This document shows, in pieces, positions 17,991 to 27,218 of a stretch of DNA of 64,000 bases. The DNA is from Anderseniella sp963698275 (GTDB taxonomy: Bacteria > Pseudomonadota > Alphaproteobacteria > Rhizobiales > Aestuariivirgaceae): NCBI GenBank assembly GCA_963698275.1, contig CAVOQE010000004.1, positions 248,001-312,000 of the forward strand, read 5' to 3'. The notes beneath the pieces were generated by a model. The model had not been told where the DNA came from. It saw only the letters and a list, made by a program, of their open reading frames with translations, and ran no database searches. A program made the position numbers and the translations under genes. The first letter of the stretch is position 1; each line of letters begins with the position of its first letter.

Positions 17991-18905
17991 TTAGTTGTCC
18001 AGTATCTGCCTGATCAGATGATGGGCAATTGAAATATCCGGTGGCAGTTGCAAACCCTCAGGGTGGCTGCCATCGCCCATTGCATTGACTTCGTCGAAGC
18101 TGAACCAGCGCGCATCATCGAGTTCGTCGGGATCGATGGTGATGGCTTCGCTCAGTGCCTCGCCGGCCATGCCGAGCATCAGGTTTGCCGGAAACGGCCA
18201 GGGCTGGCTCATGATATAGCGCACCTCACCAACCCGGATGCCGGATTCTTCGAACACTTCTCGCCGTGCCGCGTCCTCTGCCGTCTCGCCGGGTTCCACG
18301 AACCCGGCCAGGGTCGAATACATGCCACTGGCAAATCGTGCCGAGCGGCCCAGCAGCATGGATCGACCCCGGGTGATGGCGATAATCGCAACCGGGTCGG
18401 TGCGCGGAAAATGTTCTCCCGAACAGGTGTCGCACACCCGCTTGTATCCGGCATCGTCGGGGCGGGTCGATGCACCACAATTTGAACAGAACCGGTGGCG
18501 CACATGCCATTGCAGCAGGGAACGTGCCTGCGCCGCCAGCCCGAGGCTTGCCTCGCTGACCAGCCCCTGCAGCGCAATGGATCTCAGGTCAAGCGCGACC
18601 ATGCCGTTGGCCGGTTCAAGTTCGTTGTCGGCGGCCTGAGCAGCGAAATGGTTGACGCCGTCGGCATCAATGCCCAAAAAAACCGGGTCGATACCGTCCA
18701 CCAGGGCGGGCAGGTTTTCGCTCGAGTGCCATTGCATGCCGCCGCTGCCCGCGGGTCCGGCATGAACCATCAGTCTGTCAGCCGTAAACACTGCAATTCT
18801 GGTAGCCGGCGCATTGAGTTTTTCCGAATACCATCCCGGTTCGCTGCGGTGGCCGGACAAACGGTCAAGTTTACCATCCATGAATGCCGGTTGGGTCCTG
18901 ACCAT
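17991..18905 (-). CDS. nudC: NAD+ diphosphatase NudC (Nudix hydrolase)
   Basis: NudC hydrolyses NADH/NAD+ and can remove NAD caps from RNA. The 304-residue product has an N-terminal domain, a zinc ribbon with Cys140, Cys143, Cys158 and Cys161 (CSNCG and CDTCSG), and a Nudix box at 201-223 (GFVEPGETAEDAARREVFEE then SGI). The NudC-specific SQPWPFPANLM motif follows. I choose ATG 18905 with AAAGG upstream; earlier starts (18986, 19046) add a segment without family match. It converges with pheA, with seven bases between them. Confidence 0.92.
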   Translation of the reverse strand: MVRTQPAFMDGKLDRLSGHRSEPGWYSEKLNAPATRIAVFTADRLMVHAGPAGSGGMQWHSSENLPALVDGIDPVFLGIDADGVNHFAAQAADNELEPANGMVALDLRSIALQGLVSEASLGLAAQARSLLQWHVRHRFCSNCGASTRPDDAGYKRVCDTCSGEHFPRTDPVAIIAITRGRSMLLGRSARFASGMYSTLAGFVEPGETAEDAARREVFEESGIRVGEVRYIMSQPWPFPANLMLGMAGEALSEAITIDPDELDDARWFSFDEVNAMGDGSHPEGLQLPPDISIAHHLIRQILDN

Positions 18906-19071
18906 AAGCACGCCTTTGTTGAGTGTCGTATGAATTGATGAGATGAAATTACCTGCATCTGTTCCGGGTGTGCCATGCACCTGCATCACTGGCAAGACCT
19001 TTGCCGGATTACTTGCCTTGATTTCATGGAACTTGTCCCCTTGCATCGCGCCTCAATCCGTCCGATATAAG

Positions 19072-19175
19072 GGGTGGGAGGTTGGCAGCAGACGCATCGC
19101 TCGCCAACCGGGTCAGGTCCGGAAGGAAGCAGCCCTAGTGAGTTTGGTTCGGGTTGCCCGTCCAGCCTCCCACTT
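19072..19175 (+). ncRNA. ffs: Signal recognition particle RNA (small bacterial 4.5S type)
   Basis: The hallmark SRP apical loop GGTCAGGTCCGGAAGGAAGC is present at 19111-19130. The ends pair as GTGGGAGG (19074-19081) with CCTCCCAC (19166-19173), extended by G-T pairs. Size (about 100 nt) and the position just upstream of dnaX match other bacteria. Confidence 0.96.
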
Positions 19176-19209
19176 GATAAGCGGCTCAAAGCCGGCAAAC
19201 CGGCAGGTT

Positions 19210-21036
19210 ATGTCTGAAACACCAGAAGATACCACAAATCCCAACACGCCCTACCGGGTGCTGGCGCGCAAGTATCGCCCGCAGACATTCGAGGACCTGA
19301 TTGGCCAGGATGCGATGGTGCGGACGCTCACCAACGCTTTTGCGTCCGGTCGCATTGCCCAGGCCTACATGCTTACCGGGGTTCGCGGCATCGGCAAGAC
19401 CACCACGGCCCGCCTCATTGCACGCGCACTGAATTTTCAAAAAGCGGGTGAGGACAGCGGCCCGTCCGTTGACCTGTCGGTGAAGGGCGAGCATTGCGAC
19501 GCCATACTGGAATCGCGCCATGTGGATGTGATCGAGATGGATGCGGCGTCACATACCGGCGTCGATAATGTCCGCGAAATCAATGATGCAGTGAAGTACA
19601 AGCCGGCATCGGCACGCTACAAGGTCTACATCATCGACGAAGTGCACATGCTGTCCACGGCGGCTTTCAACGCCTTGTTGAAAACCCTCGAAGAGCCGCC
19701 GCCGCATGTAAAATTCATTTTTGCCACGACCGAAATCCGCAAGGTCCCGGTGACGGTTCTGTCGCGCTGCCAGCGCTTCGACCTGCGCCGGCTCGATGCC
19801 GGGCTGCTGGTTGAGCATTTTCAGCGGATTTCCGATCTGGAAGGCGTCAAGGCCGAGACCGAGGCATTGGGCATGATTGCCCGCGCTGCCGAAGGGTCGG
19901 TTCGCGATGGCCTGTCCCTGCTCGACCAGGCTATTGCCTACGGAACCGACCATGTTCGCGCCGACGACGTACAGTCCATGCTGGGCCTGTCTGACCGGGC
20001 CCGAATTATTGACCTGTTCGAAGCCGTCATGCGCGGCGATGCGGCAGCAGCCATGGATGAACTGGAAGCGCAGCATAATCTGGGGGCGGATCCTGAAGTG
20101 ATCATGGCTGACCTTGCCGGTTTTGTGCATTGGGTCACCAAGCTGAAAGTATCGCCAAAATCGGCTGATGACGCTGCTGTCTCGCAGGCCGAACGGACCA
20201 GGGGCAAGGAGTTTGCCGACAAGCTCGCCATGCCGGTACTGGCCCGCAGCTGGCAGATGCTGCTGAAGGGCATGGAAGAAGTCTCGCGCGCCAACAATGC
20301 CCTGATGGCGGCAGAAATGCTGCTGATCCGGATGGCGCACGTTGCCGACATGCCCGCACCTGAAGAACTGGCCCGTATAGTAAGGGGAACAGAAACCGGC
20401 AGCGCTGCATCGCCTGTGCACGATACTGCGCCTTCTTCCGGCTCAGGCACCGTGGCAGGAGCTTCCGCTGCAAGCTCGCCCGCGCCGGCACAGGTTCCCG
20501 GTTCACCGCCCGTAACCCATGCACCGGTGATGACCGCTGCGCAACCCAAGCCGGTCTCGTCCGATGACGAAAACATTGTCGCCGACAGACCGCCGCAGCC
20601 GGCCGGGTTTGCATCATTTGACGAATTGGTTGCCTACGTTTCCAGCAAGCGTGACGTGAAGCTGGTGCGTGAACTGGAGCGCCATGTATTGCCGGTGTCG
20701 ATCGGCACCGGGCGTATTGAGTTGTCCCTGTTGCCTGACGCGCCGGCCGGCATTGCAAATGAGCTTTCACGCCGCCTTGAGGCCTGGACGGGAAACCGAT
20801 GGATTGTTTCGGTGTCTACATCAGCCGCACCCGGCCAGACCATTGCGGATCAAAAGCGTGAACGCCGTGACGACCTGTTCCGCCGGGCCCGTGAGAGCGA
20901 GGATGTCCAGGCCGTATTGCATGGGTTTCCGCGGGCTGAAATCATGGAGGTGCGTGACTTGAGGGCAGAATCCACTGCACCGATTGACGAGCAGTACAGC
21001 CTTGACGGCGATACTCCCGATGACCTGGCAGACTGA
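19210..21036 (+). CDS. dnaX: DNA polymerase III subunits gamma and tau
   Basis: DnaX is the ATPase of the clamp loader. The 608-residue product has the AAA+ core (YRVLARKYRPQTFEDLIGQD, Walker A GVRGIGKTT at 57-65, Walker B with VYIIDEVHMLS, sensor FIFATTEIRKVPVTVLSRCQ), a proline/serine/alanine-rich linker near 400-470 and the tau C-terminal domain. ATG 19210 lies after the SRP RNA; the frame stays open back to 18943 but that part encodes the RNA. The usual four-cysteine zinc module between Walker A and EMDAASHTG is reduced to one Cys (Cys96). I see no A-rich slip site for a frameshifted gamma. Confidence 0.96.
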   Translation: MSETPEDTTNPNTPYRVLARKYRPQTFEDLIGQDAMVRTLTNAFASGRIAQAYMLTGVRGIGKTTTARLIARALNFQKAGEDSGPSVDLSVKGEHCDAILESRHVDVIEMDAASHTGVDNVREINDAVKYKPASARYKVYIIDEVHMLSTAAFNALLKTLEEPPPHVKFIFATTEIRKVPVTVLSRCQRFDLRRLDAGLLVEHFQRISDLEGVKAETEALGMIARAAEGSVRDGLSLLDQAIAYGTDHVRADDVQSMLGLSDRARIIDLFEAVMRGDAAAAMDELEAQHNLGADPEVIMADLAGFVHWVTKLKVSPKSADDAAVSQAERTRGKEFADKLAMPVLARSWQMLLKGMEEVSRANNALMAAEMLLIRMAHVADMPAPEELARIVRGTETGSAASPVHDTAPSSGSGTVAGASAASSPAPAQVPGSPPVTHAPVMTAAQPKPVSSDDENIVADRPPQPAGFASFDELVAYVSSKRDVKLVRELERHVLPVSIGTGRIELSLLPDAPAGIANELSRRLEAWTGNRWIVSVSTSAAPGQTIADQKRERRDDLFRRARESEDVQAVLHGFPRAEIMEVRDLRAESTAPIDEQYSLDGDTPDDLAD

Positions 21037-21093
21037 AATTCCACGACACGCATAATTCGTACTGTTTTCCGAAATGTAGAAGGTAAGGGCTCA

Positions 21094-21420
21094 ATGAAAG
21101 ATATCGGCAATATGATGAAACAGGTTCAGGAAATGCAGACCAAGATGGCCGACATGCAGGCTCGCCTGGACGAAATGACCGTGACCGGACAGGCTGGCGC
21201 CGGCCTGGTCAAGGTGACGTTGAACGGCAAGAACCTGATGCAGTCGATTGAAGTCGACGATAGCCTGATGAAGCCTGACGAGAAGGAAATTCTCGAGGAT
21301 CTGTTGATGGCAGCCTATAATGAAGCCAGGGCCAAGGTGGACCAACTGGTGGCTGACCAGATGAAAGATGTCACCGGTGGCATGGCATTGCCGCCCGGCT
21401 TCAACATTCCGGGCATGTGA
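21094..21420 (+). CDS. ebfC: YbaB/EbfC family nucleoid-associated protein
   Basis: This is a small dimeric DNA-binding protein of 108 residues, normally coded between dnaX and recR as here. Visible features are the helical N-terminus (MKQVQEMQTKMADMQARLDE), the beta core TGQAGAGLVKVTLNGKN, and the conserved end MKDVTGGMALPPGFNIPG. AAGG stands 8-9 bases before the ATG. Confidence 0.95.
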   Translation: MKDIGNMMKQVQEMQTKMADMQARLDEMTVTGQAGAGLVKVTLNGKNLMQSIEVDDSLMKPDEKEILEDLLMAAYNEARAKVDQLVADQMKDVTGGMALPPGFNIPGM

Positions 21421-21493
21421 TGGCCGTGATGTTTCTCCGGGCAACAGTCTGTACTTGTGTGAGTGCACATGGCTCCCTCGGTCCGGTTCAATC

Positions 21494-22099
21494 ATGAAGC
21501 GCAATGTCGTCGGGGTTGAAATTGAGCGCCTGATCCAGTTGCTGGCCCGTCTGCCGGGTCTGGGGCCGCGCTCTGCGCGCCGGGCCGCGCTGCATCTGGT
21601 CAAGAACCGGGAAAAACTGATGCAACCGCTCGGCGCAGCGCTTGCAGATGTGCTGGACAAAGTCTCCGAGTGCAGCGTGTGCGGAAATGTCGATGTGGTC
21701 AATCCGTGCACCTTGTGCTCGGATCCGCGTCGTGACACTACCCAGATATGTGTAGTGGAAGAGGTCGCTGACCTGTGGGCGCTTGAACGTGCATCGGCGA
21801 TTTCAGGCGTTTATCACGTGCTTGGCGGTACCCTGTCTGCAATTGACGGGATCAGACCTGAAGACCTTGGCATTGCGGAACTGGTGCAACGGGCGACAAC
21901 CGGCGATGTGAAAGAAGTGATGATTGCCGTCAATGCAACCGTAGATGGTCAAACCACCGCCCACTACATCATGGATCAGCTTGAAGGCTCCAATGTAAGT
22001 GTGACCAGGTTGGCACACGGTGTGCCGGTTGGTGGTGAGCTGGATTACCTTGACGAAGGCACGCTGGCGGCGGCCGTAAAGGCGCGCCGGTCACTATAA
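21494..22099 (+). CDS. recR: Recombination mediator RecR
   Basis: RecR acts with RecO and RecF in recombinational repair. The 201-residue product has the helix-hairpin-helix LLARLPGLGPRSARRAALHL, a C4 zinc finger (Cys60, Cys63, Cys72, Cys75), the Toprim domain (ICVVEEVADLWALERASAIS, YHVLGGTLSAIDGI) and the Walker-like ending RLAHGVPVGGELDYLDEGTL. ATG 21494 gives the normal family length. Confidence 0.95.
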   Translation: MKRNVVGVEIERLIQLLARLPGLGPRSARRAALHLVKNREKLMQPLGAALADVLDKVSECSVCGNVDVVNPCTLCSDPRRDTTQICVVEEVADLWALERASAISGVYHVLGGTLSAIDGIRPEDLGIAELVQRATTGDVKEVMIAVNATVDGQTTAHYIMDQLEGSNVSVTRLAHGVPVGGELDYLDEGTLAAAVKARRSL

Positions 22100-22304
22100 G
22101 CTGCGCACGCTGACGGCTTTCCGCAAAAAACTCCCAAAAACTCCCGATACAGTTAACTATCTGTTTAAATCGCACTCCCCGTTTCTGAGGGTCACGCACT
22201 GCCTCTGGCATGTTTGGCCCGGAGATTGCAGTGCTGTTGCCAATAGATACTCACATGTACCGGATTTGGATTCCGGTGATGTGAACAGTACAGGGAGTTA
22301 CGGC

Positions 22305-23627
22305 ATGAAATTCGGTGCTAACAGGACAAAAACCACTATTCGGCAACTGGCCATTGGCTTTTCCCGCGATACGCAAGGTGCAGTGGCATTGCTGGCCGGG
22401 CTTGCGGCGGTTCCGATGTTTCTCGCAGCTGGTGCTGCGGTTGATTTTTTCCGGTTGGATGCCGCACAAGCCGAAGTACAGGCTTCACTTGACGCAAGCG
22501 CACTGGCCGCGGCCGCAGCCAAACCGGGCACCTCTGATGCTGAGCGGCGGAAAATTGCTCTCGAAACATTTGAGGCCAACCTTCAGGACGGTTTTTCGGA
22601 CAAGCTGGACGGCGCCTCCGAGGTCAGTTTTGACAACGGAAAACTCACCGTGTCGTATAATGGTGGCTTGCCGACAACACTGCTGCGCATTGGAGGTTTC
22701 GAGAAATTCAATGTGAGTGCGAGCGCTACTGTCGGTGTCAACCTGCCGGCGCGTGCCGAAATTGCCCTTGTTCTGGATTATTCCTCATCCATGGAATCTT
22801 ATTCTGCGGGCCAGCAGAAATATGTCACCATGCGCAAGGCGGCCGTCGACATGGTCAACGGCCTGACCGACAATGGCAAGAACGCGGAGGTCAGGTTCGG
22901 CCTGGTGCCGTTTTCGCACAATGTTTTTGCGACACTGCCCGCCGGCTATGTTGTTGGTGCCGGCGGCGGCAGCTGGACCGGTTGCACTTATGACCGGCAA
23001 TATCCGCACAACACGACCTCCGCCACGCCGGGAGGTTCCAACAAGTCAAAATGGGGCCAGGCAAAGCCAACCAACTTCGGTGACTATAATGGCCAGGCCA
23101 GTTACCATTGCGACGGATACAAGCATAACGGAAACGGTTACCTGGCCAACAGTTTGCAGGTCCGTGAACTGTCGTCGAACCATTCGGCCACTGTAGGCCA
23201 GCTTCAGGCCATGGAGCCCTACGGCTACACCAATATTTCGCTCGGCGTAGAATTTGGCTGGCATCTGCTGGAGCCGGGAGCACCGTTTGCCGCACGCAGT
23301 CACAGCGATGATGAAAACAAGAAATTCATTGTTGTTCTGACCGATGGCAAGCAGACAACCCCGGCATTCGGACCTGGTGGATCCAGGGACCGTTTCGATG
23401 GTGAAAGCAACCTCACCACACTGTGTTCCAACATCAAGGCCGGAAACCAGATCACGGTCATCACCATCGCGTTTGCCCTGAAAGACAATGCAACGGAAAC
23501 CCGGTTGCGCAATTGTTCCACCGATCCGGACAAGCATTTCTTCAAGGCTGAAAGTTCAGGCGACCTGACAAGTGCCTTCGAGGAAATTCAACAGCAGATC
23601 GCAAAAGCCATATTCCTGTCCAAGTAA
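22305..23627 (+). CDS. TadE/TadG-type pilus-associated protein with von Willebrand factor A domain
   Basis: The 440-residue product begins with a basic segment and a membrane helix (GAVALLAGLAAVPMFLAAGA), followed by AVDFFRLDAAQAEVQASLDA, the typical start of TadG-like proteins. Residues from about 145 form a VWA domain with the metal-site motif DYSSSM and, later, FIVVLTDGKQTTPA. Such proteins belong to Flp pilus or surface systems, so it may serve the tad locus at the left end. ATG 22305 follows CAGGGAG. It seems to be a single-gene unit. Confidence 0.82.
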   Translation: MKFGANRTKTTIRQLAIGFSRDTQGAVALLAGLAAVPMFLAAGAAVDFFRLDAAQAEVQASLDASALAAAAAKPGTSDAERRKIALETFEANLQDGFSDKLDGASEVSFDNGKLTVSYNGGLPTTLLRIGGFEKFNVSASATVGVNLPARAEIALVLDYSSSMESYSAGQQKYVTMRKAAVDMVNGLTDNGKNAEVRFGLVPFSHNVFATLPAGYVVGAGGGSWTGCTYDRQYPHNTTSATPGGSNKSKWGQAKPTNFGDYNGQASYHCDGYKHNGNGYLANSLQVRELSSNHSATVGQLQAMEPYGYTNISLGVEFGWHLLEPGAPFAARSHSDDENKKFIVVLTDGKQTTPAFGPGGSRDRFDGESNLTTLCSNIKAGNQITVITIAFALKDNATETRLRNCSTDPDKHFFKAESSGDLTSAFEEIQQQIAKAIFLSK

Positions 23628-23663
23628 TACCGGCAGGACCGGGAGGCGGGCTGAAGGTTTGTT

Positions 23664-24824
23664 CTATTCACCGGCAACAAGACGTGGTGGCGATGCATCG
23701 CCATCACGTTGTTCGGTGTCGGCAAATTCAACCTGCTCTATCTTTGCACCGCGCCGGGTGATCTTGTCGGATGATATGACAATCTTTTCGATGTCTTTTC
23801 CCGCCTGGCCAAAGTGGCGCTGCAGATCCAGCACCCTGTCGTGCATGCGCCCTACATCATCCATCAATCGTACCACCTCGGTTTGAATGACCACGGCCTG
23901 CTCGCGCATACGCGCATCCTTGAATACCGCTTGCATGGTCTGCACCAGCAACATCAGGACATTGGGTGAGGCAATGATGACATGCTGGCGGTGGGCTCGC
24001 TGGATGATATCTTCAAAGTTTTCATGCAGGTCTGCATAGATTGACTCCGACGGCACGAACATGATGGCCGTCTCGTGGGTTTCCCCCTTGAGCAGATACT
24101 TTTCTGAAATGTCCTTGACATGTTTCAGCACATCAGCCCTGAAGCGCTGTTGATAAGCCTTGAGGTCCTCTTCGGGACCGGCTTGTTTCAAGGCGTTGAA
24201 ACCCTCCAGCGGAAACTTGGCATCGACCACCACGCAAATGTCATTTTCAGGCAGCCGGATAAGGCAGTCCGGGCGTGTTCCGTTCGACAGTGTGGTCTGG
24301 AACGAATAGGCGGTCGAGTGCAGACCGTCGCGGATAATGGCTTCCATCCGGCCCTGGCCGTACGCGCCACGCGACTGTTTGTTGGCCAGAATGTCACGCA
24401 GGCTCAGCATCTCCGATGACAGATTGGTCAGGTTGGTCTGTGCGGTATCGATCACCGCCAGGCGTTCATTGAGTTTTTGCAGCGACTGGGTTGTGCGCTG
24501 ACTGCTTTCGTTAAGGCCCGCACCGAGACGTTGCGATACCTGGTCAAGCCGGGTGTCCAGGGTTTGCGTCAGATGTGCCTGTGTCGAGGCGGAATGTTCA
24601 GCCAGGCCGCGCAGCTGCCCTGACATTTCAGCCAGCTTGGTTTCAAGCTCGGCCGCCCGGCGCATGGCATCTATCGACTGTTGCCCGCCGCCGCTGGCCG
24701 CACGCCACGCCAAAACAACCGCGGCTACCAGCAACACCAGCGCCAGCGCTGCGCCAAGCATGGTCAAATGGCCCCACGTTACGGCCGTCTGGCCGATCAG
24801 AATTGCTGTCTCGGAAAAATCCAT
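23664..24824 (-). CDS. rmuC: DNA recombination protein RmuC family
   Basis: RmuC proteins limit recombination at inverted repeats and have a nuclease-like fold. The 386-residue product has an N-terminal membrane helix (MLGAALALVLLVAAVVLAWR), a long coiled coil (about 50-135) and the conserved RmuC core: GRMEAIIRDGL, VVVDAKFPLEGFNAL, IMFVPSESIYADLHENFEDI and PNVLMLLVQTMQAVF. It faces the VWA gene. Function in recombination is by family only. Confidence 0.9.
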   Translation of the reverse strand: MDFSETAILIGQTAVTWGHLTMLGAALALVLLVAAVVLAWRAASGGGQQSIDAMRRAAELETKLAEMSGQLRGLAEHSASTQAHLTQTLDTRLDQVSQRLGAGLNESSQRTTQSLQKLNERLAVIDTAQTNLTNLSSEMLSLRDILANKQSRGAYGQGRMEAIIRDGLHSTAYSFQTTLSNGTRPDCLIRLPENDICVVVDAKFPLEGFNALKQAGPEEDLKAYQQRFRADVLKHVKDISEKYLLKGETHETAIMFVPSESIYADLHENFEDIIQRAHRQHVIIASPNVLMLLVQTMQAVFKDARMREQAVVIQTEVVRLMDDVGRMHDRVLDLQRHFGQAGKDIEKIVISSDKITRRGAKIEQVEFADTEQRDGDASPPRLVAGE

Positions 24825-24883
24825 TTTGCCAGCATAGCGTGATTCTGTGAATTAAAAAGATCAAAACATGAACATCTGTGATC

Positions 24884-24922
24884 AAAAAAAACCGGCTCGC
24901 CAGGATATTCCCAGCGAACCGG
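24884..24922 (-). terminator. Rho-independent terminator of the cold-shock gene
   Basis: CCGGCTCGC (24892-24900) pairs, with one mismatch, with GCGAACCGG (24914-24922). On the minus strand the stem is followed by eight T (complement of 24884-24891). It lies downstream of csp, just beyond repeat copy G. Confidence 0.8.
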
Positions 24923-24934
24923 CTCAAACTAACT

Positions 24935-24985
24935 CTAGAGTGACATGGGTCCAACAGAAGCCATGAAACTGGTCTGAGCTTTTGA
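24935..24985 (-). repeat. Two-hairpin intergenic repeat, copy G (second half only)
   Basis: The sequence CTAGAGTGACATGGGT then CCAACAGAAGCCAT aligns with the reverse of copy D (CTAGAGCAACATGGGT, TCAAATGAACCCAT), and continues with TCTGAGCTTTTGA against TCTGACACTTTGA. Only the second hairpin and part of the spacer remain. It ends right at the csp stop codon. Confidence 0.65.
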
Positions 24986-24986
24986 C

Positions 24987-25196
24987 TTAAACAGCTTTGA
25001 GGTTGTCAGCAGACATCTTGCCGGACTTGCGGTCGGTGACCAGTTCGAACTCAACCTTCTGGCCTTCGTTCAGCGTGGACATGCCAGCGCGCTCCACAGC
25101 AGAAATGTGGACAAAAGCGTCCTTGGAACCATCTTCAGGCTCGATAAAGCCATACCCTTTGGTGGTGTTGAAGAATTTTACGGTACCGATAGTCAT
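24987..25196 (-). CDS. Cold-shock domain protein
   Basis: A 69-residue single-stranded nucleic-acid binding protein with both RNP motifs: KGYGFIEP (RNP1) and DAFVHI (RNP2), starting TIGTVKFFNTTKGYG. ATG 25196 is used, with AAGGAAA at a suitable distance upstream; the upstream ATG at 25217 adds seven atypical residues. The gene has over 270 bp of non-coding sequence before it, which would allow a long leader as in other csp genes, though I cannot fix the promoter. Confidence 0.94.
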   Translation of the reverse strand: MTIGTVKFFNTTKGYGFIEPEDGSKDAFVHISAVERAGMSTLNEGQKVEFELVTDRKSGKMSADNLKAV

Positions 25197-25472
25197 TGAT
25201 CGTATTTCCTTATTCAATGCTCATTTGGCCCCCGCGCTGCCTTGTGCAGTCGGACAGGCCGGTCGTCTCGCTTTACATTGTCGGGAGATCACTGGGCTTC
25301 TCGGCAGTACCGGGGTCGTTCAGAAAACTTCTAACAATTCGCGTGCGCAGGGACGTAGCATATTTGTGACCTTTTGATAAGTGGATTTCTTGTGAAGATT
25401 GTATTTCACGTTGTTTGCAAGTTGGAAAATTACCTCTGCGTCACGGTGGCGGTCCGGCCATCGAAATTCTGG

Positions 25473-26048
25473 TCAGTTGACCACAAATTGGGTGATCCGG
25501 GAGCCGTCACTGTTGAACGAGCACTGGAAGGTTTCTTCCACACTGCGCAGATAAACCGTGCCGTTTATCGCATGCGAGCCATCCGTCCTTTGGCCCTCAT
25601 ACTTCGTCTCAATGTTGGGTTGGCGCGTGTGGAACACATGGGCTGCGCGATCGCGGCAATTTGCCTGCATCGCTGCGGGGTCGGCCTGCGGCGCTTCGCC
25701 ATCTGGGTCTGACCCCGCCACTTCGCCGTAAAGCACGCTGATGCGCTGGTGATAGGCCTGGCGCAAACAGCGCGGATTTTCGCAACGATCACGTAGGGCA
25801 ATCCAGTCACGCTGGTCGGCACGAATGCGTTTGTTTGCAGACGCCCAGGGAGAATCGCGTAATGCGGTTTTGTAGGCATCGGCCAGATCGCTGTCGAGTT
25901 GGGCGATCTTCGGGTGATCACAGATCATGTTTTCGACGCGTGTGCCGGCCTTGCTGCAATCGAAACTTGGTGCAGCCTGTACTGGAACGGTGGCATACAT
26001 GACGCCGGACGCCAGGCTTGCAAGAAGCAGTTTTGAAATTTTTGTCAT
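25473..26048 (-). CDS. Secreted LprI-like (DUF1311) protein
   Basis: The 191-residue product has a signal peptide ending VPVQA|APS and a DUF1311/LprI-type module: FDCSKAGTRVENMICDHPKI, LDSDLADAYKTAL, ADQRDWIALRDRCENPRCL and AYHQRISVLYG, with paired cysteines. The module is found in the lysozyme inhibitor LprI and in many periplasmic proteins of unknown role. The C-terminal part (about 125-191) has a separate fold with two more Cys. It is the last gene of a minus-strand run of envelope genes, 22 bp after the L,D-transpeptidase gene. Confidence 0.8.
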   Translation of the reverse strand: MTKISKLLLASLASGVMYATVPVQAAPSFDCSKAGTRVENMICDHPKIAQLDSDLADAYKTALRDSPWASANKRIRADQRDWIALRDRCENPRCLRQAYHQRISVLYGEVAGSDPDGEAPQADPAAMQANCRDRAAHVFHTRQPNIETKYEGQRTDGSHAINGTVYLRSVEETFQCSFNSDGSRITQFVVN

Positions 26049-26070
26049 GGCTGTTCTCCTGTTTGGTTTG

Positions 26071-27075
26071 TCAACCCTCGGCCTGGGTCACGATAACGAA
26101 ATCCTTGCCGGACCTGCGTGACGGATCAAGCGGCAGATCCGTCATCACTAACATCATGCCCGGGTGCATGCGCTGCTGCAGGGCGTCAATCGAGGCGCGG
26201 TCCGCATTGATACGCTTGATCACCTGCTCTTCGGGTTCATGAAAGCCGTTGCTCAGTGAATGATGATGTCCGACGGCGTGCCAGGCAAGTCCCCGGCGCC
26301 CGTCATGAGGCCGGTTCAGTACAAACACGTGCTCACCAAGCGGGGTCTGGGGATTGCGAATGGAAGCGCGGCCCTTTGCGACGATTTCCCCATTCTCCAT
26401 GATCAGTATCTGCTGGTCGGCACGACTGACAATGACCGAGGTTGATGTACCGGTGTCTTTGGGGATGTATTTGCCTTTCAACTTCGCAACAGCACCTTCG
26501 AATTCACTTTCCGCATATTGCGCAAGCACCATGCCGGGATGCACGATTTCGCGCGGCTGGGTGTGGCCGCTGGCGATAATCACCGGGGTGCCGAGATGTG
26601 TGACGGTGAACAGCAAAGCGGAAAACTTCATTGGCAGACGAATGCAGCCATGTGATGCCGGGTAGCCGGGCAGGCGTCCGGCATGCAGCGCAATTCCCGA
26701 CCAGGTCAGCCGGTTCATGTTGGGCATAGGCGCGTTGTTATAGGTTGACGAGTGATGATGTTTGTCTTTTTGCAGAATGGTGAACACACCGGTTGGTGTG
26801 CGATGGCCCTTCTTGCCGGTTGAACAGGTTGACACGGCAATGCGAATACCGTTGCGGTACACATGCACCAGCTGGTCGGGCAGCGATACGATAATGGAAA
26901 CCGGCCCGGATTTTGCCCGTTCCGGGTGCCATGAAAACTCTCCCGGCTTCAGGTCGTGGGTTTCCTTGTAGACCTGATTTGCAAGGCCGAGGTCAAAACC
27001 GGCGGCAACACCAAAGGCGGCCATTCCCGCAACAGCGGTCCTGCGTGACAGCTTGTTCGCTTTCAATTTGTTCAT
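26071..27075 (-). CDS. L,D-transpeptidase (YkuD domain) with Tat-type signal
   Basis: Such enzymes form 3-3 murein cross-links or attach proteins to murein. The 334-residue product has a twin-arginine signal (LSRRTAVAGMAAFGVAAGFD), a YkuD domain (VSIIVSLPDQLVHVYRNG, KGHRTPTGVFTILQKDKHHH) and the catalytic motif SHGCIRLP after HAGRLPGYPA. A second beta segment (SVIVSRADQQILIMENGEIV, TPLGEHVFVLNRP) resembles a half-repeat of the same domain. ATG 27075 has GGAAG 6 bases upstream. It forms an operon with the LprI-like gene. Confidence 0.92.
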   Translation of the reverse strand: MNKLKANKLSRRTAVAGMAAFGVAAGFDLGLANQVYKETHDLKPGEFSWHPERAKSGPVSIIVSLPDQLVHVYRNGIRIAVSTCSTGKKGHRTPTGVFTILQKDKHHHSSTYNNAPMPNMNRLTWSGIALHAGRLPGYPASHGCIRLPMKFSALLFTVTHLGTPVIIASGHTQPREIVHPGMVLAQYAESEFEGAVAKLKGKYIPKDTGTSTSVIVSRADQQILIMENGEIVAKGRASIRNPQTPLGEHVFVLNRPHDGRRGLAWHAVGHHHSLSNGFHEPEEQVIKRINADRASIDALQQRMHPGMMLVMTDLPLDPSRRSGKDFVIVTQAEG

Positions 27076-27218
27076 GATCGCTTCCAAAGTTGTTCTAGTC
27101 ATACCCGTAATGGCCGTCCGTCACGTGTCCGAGGCGGTCGAATTCGCAGGCTTAAATGATCCTGTTGACACTACCAGCTGGCCAGGAAAGCTGTTCATGG
27201 CCATGCAGCGTACGTCCT

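Noticed and set aside
18943..19209. N-terminal extension of dnaX
   Set aside because: The frame runs through the SRP RNA gene; the family match begins at the ATG at 19210.
19549..20421. Open frame of 290 codons opposite dnaX
   Set aside because: Shadow of conserved coding sequence; no independent signals.
22100..22304. AAAAACTCCC direct repeat downstream of recR as a regulatory element
   Set aside because: Short, only two copies, and no symmetry; consistent with chance.
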